From positions 1 to 64,000 of the forward strand of contig SAIW01000019.1 of the NCBI GenBank assembly GCA_004028795.1: a DNA stretch of 64,000 bases. Reading direction: 5' to 3'. The translations under genes were made by a program, and so were the position numbers. Below are positions 1 through 8,240 of this stretch, one piece after another. Numbering within the stretch: the stretch's first letter is position 1; every line of letters starts with the position of its first letter. Under the pieces are notes generated by a model that searched no databases, was not told the DNA's origin, and was given only the letters and a program-made list of their open reading frames with translations. Source of the DNA: Chitinophagaceae bacterium. GTDB taxonomy: Bacteria > Bacteroidota > Bacteroidia > Chitinophagales > Chitinophagaceae.

Positions 1-160
1 TCGTTACACTATTTATGAATAGGAATAGATATTAATATGATAATTATGAAACGAAACGTGGATATGTTGTAATTTTTTTACTACAACCTTATAGAATTAA
101 TTAACGTTTCGGGCAATACTTTAAAATAACGAGTTGTCTTGAGGTGATTTAAAAAGTAAA

Positions 161-194
161 GAGGCCGATAGTTTAATTTAAAACTTTCGGCCTC
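161..194 (-). terminator. Intrinsic terminator of the response regulator gene
   Basis: GAGGCCGA (161-168) and TCGGCCTC (187-194) form an 8-bp perfect stem with an 18-nt A/T-rich loop. Runs of A on the plus strand become T on the minus strand, so it fits as the transcript end of the minus-strand regulator that stops at 232. T follows on the plus side too, so it may work in both directions. The first 160 bases hold no gene I can support. Confidence 0.7.
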
Positions 195-231
195 TTTTTG
201 AAGTATAAATTCTTAGCTATGTAGTAATAAT

Positions 232-858
232 TCAGGCTATGCCTTTTTCCAGAGAATATTTTATAATATCTGCTGTTGAATGAAGATTTAATTTTTCTAA
301 AATTCTTGAACGATAAGTACTTACTGTATTTACACTCAGCGATAAATACTCTGCGGCTTCAGAAACTGTTTTCCCTTGTGCTATTAATTTCAGAACCTCG
401 AATTCTCTGTCTGAAAGAGATTCATACTCTTTATCTTTTATGTCTCCTGAATAAGCATCGGCTAATAGTGCAGCTACATCGGGCGTAATAAATTTCTTTC
501 CTTTTAATAAGGTTTCAACGGCATTTACCAAATCTGTAAAGGCACTTTCTTTATTTAAATAACTGCTGGCTCCTGCTTTAATAGCTCTTACAGCAAATTG
601 CTCAATAGGGTGTGTGCTTAAAACAAGTAAAGGTGTTTTGGGTGCAATTTCTTTTACCTGTTTTACAATTTCAATTCCAGATTTACCGGGCATTGATAAA
701 TCTGTAATAACTACATCGAAACTGTTTTTAGTTAAATGTTTCATTAATTCTGCAGCATCTGAAGCTTCGGTAATTTCTGCAAACGGATATGATTCCTGTA
801 AAATCGTAATCAATCCTTTTCTCACAACAAAATGATCGTCAGCAATAATAATTTTCAT
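232..858 (-). CDS. NarL/FixJ-family response regulator
   Basis: A 208-residue two-domain regulator. Residues 1-120 form a receiver domain with the acidic pair at Asp6-Asp7, the phosphoacceptor Asp in VITDLSMPG (about residue 53), Ser/Thr near 82 and the conserved Lys near 103. Residues about 145-205 form a LuxR-type HTH with the hallmark LSDREFEVLKLIAQGKT. It lies directly downstream of the kinase catalytic fragment (10-bp gap, same strand), so it is very likely the cognate regulator of that kinase. A close paralogue of the same length sits at 41025-41651, upstream of the sensor half. The target genes cannot be read from sequence. Confidence 0.93.
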   Translation of the reverse strand: MKIIIADDHFVVRKGLITILQESYPFAEITEASDAAELMKHLTKNSFDVVITDLSMPGKSGIEIVKQVKEIAPKTPLLVLSTHPIEQFAVRAIKAGASSYLNKESAFTDLVNAVETLLKGKKFITPDVAALLADAYSGDIKDKEYESLSDREFEVLKLIAQGKTVSEAAEYLSLSVNTVSTYRSRILEKLNLHSTADIIKYSLEKGIA

Positions 859-868
859 GTTAGTTAAT

Positions 869-1618
869 TTAGTTAGATATTGGAATTTCGAGAGAGCTTT
901 CTGTGCCTTGTCCTAAGTCACTGTTTATTGTAAATGTACCACCCACCATTTTTATTCTCTCTTTAATTCCTAATAATCCGAAAGTGTTCTTTTTTTCACT
1001 GATATTGAAGCCAACACCATTATCTTTTATAAACAAGTATAATTTGCCGTTATGGATCGTCATATCACAAATAACTTTTTTTGCTTTTGAATGCCTTATA
1101 ATATTGGTTAATGATTCCTGAACAATTCTGAAAACATGTGTAGAAATTTCTTCACTCAACTTTATGCCATCTACACTGTGATAAAATTCTGCTTCAATAC
1201 CCGTTCTGCTTTTAAAATCATGAAATTGCCATTCAAGAGCAGGAATTAAACCCATGTCATCTAAAATACTTGGTCTTAATGCCTGTGCTAAATGCCTTAC
1301 TTTTTTAGCGGTTTCCGATGATAGTTGAATAATATCCTGAGTTTTTTTCTTAAGTTCTATTTCTTCATCTCCTATTTTTTTATTTAGCCATTCAGCATCT
1401 ATTTTAATAGAAGTTATTAATTGGCCTAATTCATCATGTAATTCTCCGGCAACTCTTTTTCTTTCTTCTTCTCTTATTTTTTCCTGATGGGCAGAAAGTG
1501 TACGAAGCTGTGCATTAATATTTATCATGTCTTCCTGCATTTTTTTTCTTTCAGTATAAGGGGGTTTAAACAAAAGGTCATAAAATAATAAAATAAAAAA
1601 AGTGCGAAAAATGCACAC
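869..1618 (-). CDS. Histidine kinase, catalytic (C-terminal) half, cut off by the prophage
   Basis: Residues from about 27 onward are the C-terminal part of a NarX/LiaS-type histidine kinase: a HisKA_3 dimerisation helix with the phospho-His in VAGELHDELGQL, then an HATPase_c domain with N box (ESLTNIIRHS), G1 box (DNGVGF) and G2-like glycines near the end. The first 19-20 residues are encoded by the prophage left end; host sequence resumes at TERKKMQEDM. The matching N-terminal half, ending in DIT, is at 39428-40783. Read together they give an uninterrupted DIT-ERKK linker like those after the other PAS domains of the same protein. A chance internal ATG at 1540 could start a soluble, sensorless kinase. 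The fused ORF instead starts at 1618 with a hydrophobic phage-derived leader. Confidence 0.85.
   Translation of the reverse strand: MCIFRTFFILLFYDLLFKPPYTERKKMQEDMININAQLRTLSAHQEKIREEERKRVAGELHDELGQLITSIKIDAEWLNKKIGDEEIELKKKTQDIIQLSSETAKKVRHLAQALRPSILDDMGLIPALEWQFHDFKSRTGIEAEFYHSVDGIKLSEEISTHVFRIVQESLTNIIRHSKAKKVICDMTIHNGKLYLFIKDNGVGFNISEKKNTFGLLGIKERIKMVGGTFTINSDLGQGTESSLEIPISN
1572..1586 (+). repeat. Left-end transposase-site-like inverted repeat
   Basis: AAAAGGTCATAAAAT lies about 15 bp inside the left end of the prophage. A 14-bp copy (AAAGGTCATAAAAT) occurs in inverted orientation at 39403-39416, about 40 bp inside the right end. Inverted copies near both ends are what is expected of binding sites for a MuA-type transposase. 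That role is inferred. Confidence 0.55.
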
Positions 1619-2012
1619 AGAGTAAAGTTTTCAGAAGATTTTGAACAAAAATTGTGTTTTTTTGAAACGTCATGATAGTTTAATTATAGTATAGCTTCAC
1701 TTTAATTGGTGAGGCTATTTTTATGCATTTAAATGGCTTTTAGTTGAATAATGGATACATAATGCTTTAATCTTAAGAATCCGCTTGTAATAAAGGTTTT
1801 CTTACATTTAAAGAGTAAATAATCTGCTTTAAAATCAATTTTAAAACAAGTAATTATAAAATATGACGTTTGGAATTAAATTTAAGTTGGGTATTCGGTT
1901 GGGTATTCAGTTGGGTATTCAAATATTTTTTTATTAATACCCCAAAAAGAGTTGATAAGAAGATTATTTAAGCTTTTGTAACTGGGATAGGTACTTAAAT
2001 TTTGCAAATAAA
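1619..2012. other. Gene-free left-end region of the prophage
   Basis: About 390 bases between the left end and the 3' end of the repressor gene hold no ORF I can support. The stretch is very A/T rich. It includes GTGCGAAAAATGCAC (about 1602-1616), which resembles the AARYRCGAAAR half of the Mu end consensus, and a 12-bp tandem triplet at 1886-1921. In Mu the comparable region carries transposase-binding sites. Here that is inference. Confidence 0.4.
1886..1921 (+). repeat. Three tandem 12-bp repeats GTTGGGTATTCR
   Basis: GTTGGGTATTCG is followed by two copies of GTTGGGTATTCA with no spacer. An inverted, partly matching AATACCCCAA follows near 1938. The array lies just downstream of the repressor gene and about 330 bp from the phage left end. 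A protein-binding array (transposase or repressor) is the simplest reading. It is too short and unspaced for a CRISPR. Confidence 0.7.
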
Positions 2013-2699
2013 TTATCTAAAATTCAGCCAAGCTTCTACTAAACACATTCTGATGACAATACTTTTTTTAATTACTGAAGGTTTTATTTTTTCATTATGT
2101 GGTATCAATTTTAATTCATCATCATTATCACCACTTTGAACATACTTGACTGTTTCAAATCCGTTAGTAGTAGAAATTAGATACATCTCACCTTCATCAA
2201 AATATTGAAAATCCTTAATAATTCTGCAAACTGCTATACTACCGCTTTTCATTAATGGATACATACTATTTCCGCTAACAATAGCTGCAAAATCACAATT
2301 TCTAAGTTTCGGAATTTTTAAATATCCAATAGGTTCGTATTGATCATTATCTTCCCTGTATCGTTCTAAAAAAGAGGCATCAATCGGGATGTTGTAAATA
2401 GGTACGTCTTCTAATTGATTCTTATTTTGAATTGTATTTTTATTTTGTTTGAGTTTTCTTCTTTCAACAAGATAATCGCTTCTTTGTTCTTCGACTATTC
2501 CTTCTTCACCAGTAAGTAAAAAATTTAGACTAATGTCTAAATATTCAGCTATTTTGGGAGCAATATCACCACCAATATTACCTTGTCTTTTTTCCATTGT
2601 TGCAAAATAACCGTTAGAAAGCCCTAAATCCTGTTCAACACGAGCAGGTTTCAAACCCTTATCCCTTATAAGCTTCATTGCTCTATTTATTGCTTTCAT
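2013..2699 (-). CDS. Phage repressor, HTH plus S24 peptidase domain (CI/LexA-like)
   Basis: 228 residues. Residues 1-65 are an XRE-type HTH that aligns with phage repressors, with the recognition region around VEQDLGLSNGYFATMEKRQG. Residues about 100-228 are an S24 peptidase-like domain with the catalytic Ser in SGNSMYPLM and the Lys in TVKYVQ. This is the maintenance repressor type of lambdoid and many Mu-like prophages; the S24 domain suggests RecA-stimulated self-cleavage, so SOS induction. It is divergent from the early operon with three operator-like sites between them. Family assignment is secure; the SOS response is inferred from the domain. Confidence 0.92.
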   Translation of the reverse strand: MKAINRAMKLIRDKGLKPARVEQDLGLSNGYFATMEKRQGNIGGDIAPKIAEYLDISLNFLLTGEEGIVEEQRSDYLVERRKLKQNKNTIQNKNQLEDVPIYNIPIDASFLERYREDNDQYEPIGYLKIPKLRNCDFAAIVSGNSMYPLMKSGSIAVCRIIKDFQYFDEGEMYLISTTNGFETVKYVQSGDNDDELKLIPHNEKIKPSVIKKSIVIRMCLVEAWLNFR

Positions 2700-2811
2700 G
2701 TTGATAGTTAAACTTTAGTCTAACATTTTATCCACAATTTAAAAAATAGTCTATTTTATATTTGGATAATAGAATAAAGTCTATTTGTTTTGTGTTGCAA
2801 TACTATACAGA
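2700..2811. promoter_or_regulatory. Divergent early promoter/operator region
   Basis: Three copies of a (T)AGTCTA-type motif lie at 2716-2722, 2747-2753 and 2777-2783 (the last is AAGTCTA). Their spacing is 31 and 30 bp, close to three helical turns, so they fall on the same face of the DNA. They sit between the repressor and the Ner/Cro-like gene. TATATTTG at 2757-2764 fits the Bacteroidetes -7 box TAnnTTTG and would drive the plus-strand early operon. I see no clear -33 box. Confidence 0.6.
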
Positions 2812-3075
2812 ATGATTGAAAATAAAGAAAAAAAAACGAAAAGTCATAAAAAAAGCAAGAAAAAATCAACAATGAAAGCTGCTAAAGTTTCAAAGATTCC
2901 TGCTGATTGGGTGGCTGAAGCTTCAGGAACATCTGTTAGCACCGTGTTTAGTGTTCGCAACGGGAATAGAAATAAAGATGGAGAGAAGGCCCAAAAAATT
3001 GTTGTGGCGGAGATTTTATTAGAGGAAGGAACAAACAAATTAATTAATGAAGTAAAAAGAGTGGTTGCATTATAA
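2812..3075 (+). CDS. Small basic HTH protein, Cro/Ner-like
   Basis: 87 residues from the ATG at 2812; the ORF upstream of that relies on a TTG and is less likely. The first 25 residues are extremely Lys/Ser rich. They are followed by an HTH-like stretch (VAEASGTSVSTVFSVRNGNRN) and a helical tail. It is the first gene of the rightward early operon, opposite the repressor, and its stop overlaps the transposase start by one base (TAATG). In Mu this position is held by Ner, which represses the early promoter. I assign Ner/Cro function by position and HTH only. Confidence 0.7.
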   Translation: MIENKEKKTKSHKKSKKKSTMKAAKVSKIPADWVAEASGTSVSTVFSVRNGNRNKDGEKAQKIVVAEILLEEGTNKLINEVKRVVAL

Positions 3076-5090
3076 TGAAATATTATAACCATACAATACT
3101 GTGCTTGGAGTTTGATGAATTATTTAAAAAGGAAGATGGTAGTGGCAATGGTATTATACCTTATTCAACATACAGAAACTGGCGTGTTAGAAATACAGTA
3201 AAGTTTCATGGTGTTGGTGGAAATGGTAGACAAGTTTTAATTGAGTTTGAATCGTTGCCTGATTTATATAAAAACTTAGTTATTGGTATTTATGGAGACC
3301 CATATCAATATGCAGCACTTGAACCCTTGAGATTATTGATTAAACCTGATGTAGAAGCTATTGAGTTCTTTGACAGATATGAATTAGCAAATGGTAAACC
3401 GTTGAAGGATGAATTGAAACGTGAGTACGTAAAGCAATCATCTATCATGAATATGATAGACTATGCGTATGCAAATAAGAAATGGCTGAAAAAGGAAGTA
3501 AAAATTGGTTTAAGCCAATTATTTGAAGTAGTTGTAAAAATGAAGGAAGCAAAAGACTGTGGATTAGATATAAGCAGTAGAAAATTGTTCGATAAATACA
3601 ATAGATGGAAGGAAAGTAAATACGATGGTTTAGTGAGTGGTAAAGTTGGAAATCAAAACAGGGCTAAGGTTACACCTACACTCGAAAGATTAATATTAAG
3701 CTTATATGTTCAGGATAATAAACCTTATGCACAAGATGTATTAGATGACTTTAATCAATTTATGCGTGGTGAAAAAGAGATTGTTGATATTGAAAGTGGT
3801 GAATTGCTTTACGCTGCAATGTTTACAGATAAAAATGGTGAACTAATTGAATTAAGTAAAACAACTGTTTGGAGTATTATAAACGAACCTGCGAACAAGA
3901 TAATAGTTGATAAGCTAAGACTTAGCAGGCTTGAATTCAATAATCGTCATGTTCCTTATGCCAGCCGAATTGCACCTACTTATGCATTTAGTAAACTTAC
4001 TATGGATGATAGAAGTATTCCATTTAAAATGGAAGATGGAAGCCGTGCTTGGACTTATATAATTGCTGATGTAGCCAGCCAATGTATTGTAGGAAGAAGT
4101 TATAGCAGAAGCAACGATGAAGGAAGCGGAAAGAACAGAGAGTTATTTAAAAATGCTATGAATAGCATGTTTAGATTGATGGTTAATAATAATTGGGGAA
4201 TGCCTGCGGAAATTGAAGTTGAGCATCATATAAGCAACACGTTTACAGGCAAATTAAAAGATAACGGATTGTTTGTACCTGATTTATTAACGGATAATTA
4301 TCTATTCCCTTTTGTTACTTTTTGTAACCCTGCAAACCCGCAACAAAAAAGAGCAGAGCATATTATCAGGCAAATAAAATATCAATTTGAAAAGAATATT
4401 GATGGTTTTCAGGGTAGACCTTTTGCAAGACAAGATGCTAATAGATTGAATACTGATAAAAAGTCTACAAGATACACATTTGATTCAGTTGTTGCCAATA
4501 TTGAAGCTATAATTAACGAATGGAATAATCAATTACACCCAGACCAAAATAAATACACCGGGCTAACAAGATGGCAAGTATTAGAGCAGTATCAAAACCC
4601 TCAATTGGTAAAGCCATATCTACCTGCAATAGCTAAATATATAGGCATAAGCAGAACATCAACTATTAACAGAACAGAAGTAAAGGTTTTTAATAAAAAG
4701 TTTATCGTACCTGCTAATCAACTAATAAATAACACTACCGTTAATGCCTTTGCAATACCCGATAAGAAAGGTGTTATTGATGAAATATACCTGTATCAAA
4801 ATGATGATTTTTTGTGTATAGCAACCGATAAAGGAGCATTTAATGAAAGTAAAGCCGAAAGAACAGAACGTGATGAAGCTAATAGAAAAATGCAATCTGA
4901 ACACAGAGCAAAATTTGATTCAATTGTTAAGCAAAGAACGAATGAATTACAAAGACTTGCTGTTATTAAACCAACTGTTATAAGAGATATTAAAGCTGAA
5001 ACTGTTGAAATAGATGATTCAAATGATTTACCTGCATATAACAGTTTTGATGAAAGCTTTTGGAATGAAAAAGCATTAAATGATTTATAA
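3075..5090 (+). CDS. Mu-type transposase A, DDE recombinase
   Basis: 671 residues, matching the Mu A length. The N-terminal about 290 residues would be the DNA-binding part. Residues about 300-470 form an RNase H-like rve core: the first catalytic Asp lies in LTMDDRS (311/312), a candidate second acid in the EVEHH motif (Glu383) and the third in KRAEH (Glu428), next to basic RQIK. The C-terminus from about 520 is a Mu-transposase beta-barrel and tail region. It acts with the ATPase at 5474 to insert and replicatively transpose the phage. The second acidic residue appears to be Glu where Mu has Asp336. That rests on my unaided alignment. Confidence 0.93.
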   Translation: MKYYNHTILCLEFDELFKKEDGSGNGIIPYSTYRNWRVRNTVKFHGVGGNGRQVLIEFESLPDLYKNLVIGIYGDPYQYAALEPLRLLIKPDVEAIEFFDRYELANGKPLKDELKREYVKQSSIMNMIDYAYANKKWLKKEVKIGLSQLFEVVVKMKEAKDCGLDISSRKLFDKYNRWKESKYDGLVSGKVGNQNRAKVTPTLERLILSLYVQDNKPYAQDVLDDFNQFMRGEKEIVDIESGELLYAAMFTDKNGELIELSKTTVWSIINEPANKIIVDKLRLSRLEFNNRHVPYASRIAPTYAFSKLTMDDRSIPFKMEDGSRAWTYIIADVASQCIVGRSYSRSNDEGSGKNRELFKNAMNSMFRLMVNNNWGMPAEIEVEHHISNTFTGKLKDNGLFVPDLLTDNYLFPFVTFCNPANPQQKRAEHIIRQIKYQFEKNIDGFQGRPFARQDANRLNTDKKSTRYTFDSVVANIEAIINEWNNQLHPDQNKYTGLTRWQVLEQYQNPQLVKPYLPAIAKYIGISRTSTINRTEVKVFNKKFIVPANQLINNTTVNAFAIPDKKGVIDEIYLYQNDDFLCIATDKGAFNESKAERTERDEANRKMQSEHRAKFDSIVKQRTNELQRLAVIKPTVIRDIKAETVEIDDSNDLPAYNSFDESFWNEKALNDL

Positions 5091-5111
5091 CTATAAAACA
5101 AATAGATAATT

Positions 5112-5411
5112 ATGAGAAAAATTAATGCATACATCTGCCCGGCATTGCATCATACAATTACAGTATGCAAAGATGAAGGTGCTACAAGCATGTTTATTAA
5201 ATGTCCCACTTGCGAAGCAACAGGTAAAAACGAAAAGGCAATAAGTATGATGGGTAATGTTCATCAACATTTTACTCCAACACATGAATGGTATAAGCCA
5301 ACATTAGAAGATTGGAACAACCTCAATGCTGATATAGCTAATAAAAGTTTGCTATCGCAATTAGAGCTTCATGTAAAAAGAGGCGGCTTATTGTTTAGAC
5401 CTATAAAATAA
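5112..5411 (+). CDS. Hypothetical early protein with a CPxC motif
   Basis: 99 residues with cysteines at YICPA (residue 9), TVCKD (19) and a CPTC pair (about 31-34), plus several His between 13 and 60. These could bind zinc, but no named family is recognised. It lies between the transposase and the MuB-like gene in the early operon, so it may accompany transposition. Confidence 0.6.
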   Translation: MRKINAYICPALHHTITVCKDEGATSMFIKCPTCEATGKNEKAISMMGNVHQHFTPTHEWYKPTLEDWNNLNADIANKSLLSQLELHVKRGGLLFRPIK

Positions 5412-5473
5412 AAAATGCCAGTGCGGTAACACTGGCAGAGATAACAATAAATACTAACTCAAAAACAAAAGTA

Positions 5474-6385
5474 ATGCTTACAGAACAAATTAAACACAGA
5501 ATCATAAAAGCAGTAGTTGATAACCGCAGTTTATTTAGCGGCAGCGATGCTAAATATGCAAATTCATTAGGTATCAATCCTGCTATTTACAACAGGCTTA
5601 AAAAGAATGAAACAGAACGAATAATGGCAGAGCATAAATGGATAACACTTGCCCGTCGTTTTGAAATAAGATTTGGTAATGAGCCTGAATGGATAACTGC
5701 TAAAACTCCGGTGTTTACTTATATAGAAAAACAACTTCAATTCTGCAAAAAAGAAGGTGCAAGCGGTATTTATTGCGATAAGGCTGATGTTGGTAAAACT
5801 CATGCTGCTAAAGAGTTTGCAAGAAGCAATCGGAATGTTGTTTACGTTGATTGCAGCCAAGTAAAGAGTAAACAAAAATTGGTAAGGCTTATTGCCCGTG
5901 AATTTGGTGTTGACCACACTGGTAAATACAGTGAAGTATATGCAGACTTGGTTTATTATTTAAAAGTAATTGATACTCCATTAATAATACTTGATGAAGC
6001 AGGCGACGTTGACTACAGTGCATTTTTAGAATTAAAAGCAATGTGGAACGCTGCTGAAGGTAATTGTGGTTGGTATATGATTGGAGCAGATGGATTAGAA
6101 GCTAAATGGAACAGAGCAATGGGAAATAAAAAAGTTGGTTATGCCGAATTGTTCAGAAGATATGGGAGCAGGTATCAACGCATTGTTCCTGAAGGTAAAG
6201 ATGAACGTAGAGAGTTTTTAGATAATCAGGCTGCAATGATAATTAAAGCGAATGCTGCTAAAATAAACAGTGAAGACCTGCACAAATTAATAGTTAAGTG
6301 CAATGCTACAAAAGATAAAGCAATGACAGGTGCAAGCTTAACACGTGTAAAAATTGAAATAAAAAAAATGAAACAAGCATCTTAA
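5474..6385 (+). CDS. MuB-like AAA+ transposition ATPase
   Basis: 303 residues, the length of Mu B. An N-terminal HTH (about 5-60) carries the SDAKYANSLGINPAIYNRL segment. An AAA+ core follows, with Walker A in CDKADVGKTH (about residue 100-109), Walker B in PLIILDEAGD (about 172-181) and arginine-rich helices near 230-260. MuB proteins bind target DNA as ATP filaments and deliver it to the transposase, also giving target immunity. Position two genes after the transposase supports this. The family is clear; the symbol is left empty because it is a distant homologue. Confidence 0.88.
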   Translation: MLTEQIKHRIIKAVVDNRSLFSGSDAKYANSLGINPAIYNRLKKNETERIMAEHKWITLARRFEIRFGNEPEWITAKTPVFTYIEKQLQFCKKEGASGIYCDKADVGKTHAAKEFARSNRNVVYVDCSQVKSKQKLVRLIAREFGVDHTGKYSEVYADLVYYLKVIDTPLIILDEAGDVDYSAFLELKAMWNAAEGNCGWYMIGADGLEAKWNRAMGNKKVGYAELFRRYGSRYQRIVPEGKDERREFLDNQAAMIIKANAAKINSEDLHKLIVKCNATKDKAMTGASLTRVKIEIKKMKQAS

Positions 6386-6396
6386 AAATTACTGCC

Positions 6397-6786
6397 ATGA
6401 GTAACCATGTTCAATTATTAAAAGCCCAAGCAGAGTACAATTTAAAGCAAGTATTATTTCTCTGCTCAATATCAGAACAACAGTTAAAACACTTTAAAAT
6501 AGATACTGCACGAGCGTTTTTAGAAGCCTATTACAATGGTCTTAACTACGACGCTTTACTTGACAATATAAGCTTTTGGCAATGGTGGAATTTCAACTGG
6601 ATTAAAGAAGATGATGAATGGATAATTGCCGAATTGTACAAGATGTATGAAACTAAACCAAAGCAATGTTACGGTTACTACAGAGAGCTTCATCAATACT
6701 TGTTTGCATCAGGAACAGAGCGACATGATATGTTGCTTAATGATTTCAGAAACATGCGTGAATATTTTGAAAAAGAAGCAGCTTAA
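6397..6786 (+). CDS. Hypothetical early phage protein
   Basis: 129 residues, mostly helical and aromatic-rich (FWQWWNFNWIKEDDEW near 67-82). No family is recognised. It lies 11 bp after the MuB-like gene, and its stop overlaps the next start (TAATG), so it is cotranscribed and probably translationally coupled. Confidence 0.65.
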   Translation: MSNHVQLLKAQAEYNLKQVLFLCSISEQQLKHFKIDTARAFLEAYYNGLNYDALLDNISFWQWWNFNWIKEDDEWIIAELYKMYETKPKQCYGYYRELHQYLFASGTERHDMLLNDFRNMREYFEKEAA

Positions 6787-7112
6787 TGAAATTGAAACTT
6801 AATAATGACCAAATGATTGTGTTTGTAAGTCTTCTCTACAAAAGCATTAATGAGTACAAACAAATGAAGCAAAATAAAGCTTTAGATGTGCAGGGAATGG
6901 TTTACAAAAGCATTTTGGAAAGTATATGGATAAGGGCTACAAAAAAAATGTTTCAAATGCAAAAAAAGTACAGCATGAAAATAGAACCTCAGGAAGCATT
7001 GGTATTGTTTGAGGAATACACAGGTCAATTCGAAGAAGATTTATATACACGTTCATTTATGCAACCTTTCTGCGATTATATACATAAAACACTTATATGC
7101 TCACCATTTTAA
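6786..7112 (+). CDS. Hypothetical early phage protein
   Basis: 108 residues, helical with many Met and Lys. Its ATG overlaps the upstream stop by one base, indicating coupled translation. No conserved motif is recognised. A 100-bp gap without an ORF follows, then the DUF3164 gene. Confidence 0.6.
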   Translation: MKLKLNNDQMIVFVSLLYKSINEYKQMKQNKALDVQGMVYKSILESIWIRATKKMFQMQKKYSMKIEPQEALVLFEEYTGQFEEDLYTRSFMQPFCDYIHKTLICSPF

Positions 7113-7212
7113 AAACAATAGTTGGGTTTCATGTGTTCAATTGCTTATTGAAATCAATACCCAAAAGGAAAGTAAAAAATAAAACCAATTATAAACAATT
7201 AAAAATTAAAAG

Positions 7213-7860
7213 ATGAAATCACAGGTAAGTATTCAAACTACAAAACAGCAATCTTGGGTTGATGCAACAGGAATAACTGTACCCTTAAAATTTGTTCCTG
7301 CTATGGATAAAAAGAAAGAAATATTAGCAGGGAACATTTATAAAAAAGCATTAGCAGTAGAAAAAATATTGCAAGAATTATACGAACTGATGAATGAAGC
7401 TACTACAGAAATCAGAATGATGATTAAAGCAGAACATGATTTAAAAGGCAAATCAGTTAAAGACAAAAAAAGAGAAAGCAGTATTACATGGTTCAGTTTT
7501 AATAAGTCTTTAAAAATTGAAGCTGATATGCATGATATAGTAAAGTGGAATCCAACATTAATGGCAGAAGCACATGAACTTCTAAAAGATTTTTTAGGTA
7601 AAAGCTTAAATGCTGATAAAGAATTTATTGGAGAATTAGTAATGGAAGCATTTAGCAATAGCAAGGGCGTTATTGACAGCAAAATGATTTTTAAGTTGTT
7701 GAAATATGAAAACAAATTAAAAAATGCTAAGTATAGCAAAGCTTGCCAGTTAATGCGTGAGGCACAAGATATTGATAAAACTAAAATGTATCAACGAGTG
7801 TGGGAGAAAATGGAAGACGGGAGTTACAGAAATATCAATCTCAATTTTTCAAGCCTTTAA
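7213..7860 (+). CDS. DUF3164 family protein
   Basis: 215 residues that fit the DUF3164 pattern of Mu-like phages: an N-terminal WVDATG-x-VP motif (about residues 15-24), a long helical body, and the C-terminal motif around MYQRVWEKMEDGSYRNINL. Members sit in the early region just after the transposition genes, as here. Their biochemical role is not established; sometimes they are described only as a sulfate-transport-like or unknown protein. Confidence 0.8.
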   Translation: MKSQVSIQTTKQQSWVDATGITVPLKFVPAMDKKKEILAGNIYKKALAVEKILQELYELMNEATTEIRMMIKAEHDLKGKSVKDKKRESSITWFSFNKSLKIEADMHDIVKWNPTLMAEAHELLKDFLGKSLNADKEFIGELVMEAFSNSKGVIDSKMIFKLLKYENKLKNAKYSKACQLMREAQDIDKTKMYQRVWEKMEDGSYRNINLNFSSL

Positions 7861-7869
7861 ATTTTTAAT

Positions 7870-8238
7870 ATGAAAGAATGGAAAGCGTGGACACCCGAAG
7901 AAAGAAAATTACTTACAGATTGTTGGAAAACACATACACCTGCTCAAATAGGCAAAGCTTTAAAACGTACAGCTAATCAAGTAAAAAGTGAAGCTTGGAA
8001 GTTGGGATTAAGAAATCCTGTTGGTTCAGTAAAAGTAAACAATACTAAGCCTATAACACTTACAGGTGTGCTTTTAAAGCAAATTGAAAAAAGTAAAAAA
8101 CAGCCTAAAATATTGGCAGACCCAACAATTGGTAAAGTGCCTTTTAGAGTAAATGCAAAAACAGTTGTTTATATAAATGCTAATTCAACACCAGAACAAA
8201 AAGAAGCATTAATTAAACAATATTCAAACCCCGTTTAA
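7870..8238 (+). CDS. Small SANT/Myb-like DNA-binding protein
   Basis: 122 residues. Residues 4-48 (WTPEERKLLTDCWKTHTPAQ, then IGKALKRTANQVKSEAWKLGL) look like a SANT/Myb or GcrA-like HTH with three Trp/Leu-anchored helices. The rest is basic and less structured. It is two bases from the downstream ATPase. A DNA-binding role in early replication or regulation is inferred only from the helix pattern. Confidence 0.65.
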   Translation: MKEWKAWTPEERKLLTDCWKTHTPAQIGKALKRTANQVKSEAWKLGLRNPVGSVKVNNTKPITLTGVLLKQIEKSKKQPKILADPTIGKVPFRVNAKTVVYINANSTPEQKEALIKQYSNPV

Positions 8239-8240
8239 AT

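Noticed and set aside
1-160. Possible small RNA or gene at the window start
   Set aside because: Only A/T-rich sequence; AAACGAAACGTG resembles a Mu end motif but lies on the host side of the regulator gene, so it is taken as chance.
1886-1921. The 12-bp repeats as a CRISPR array
   Set aside because: Units are only 12 bp with no spacers, and no cas gene is near.
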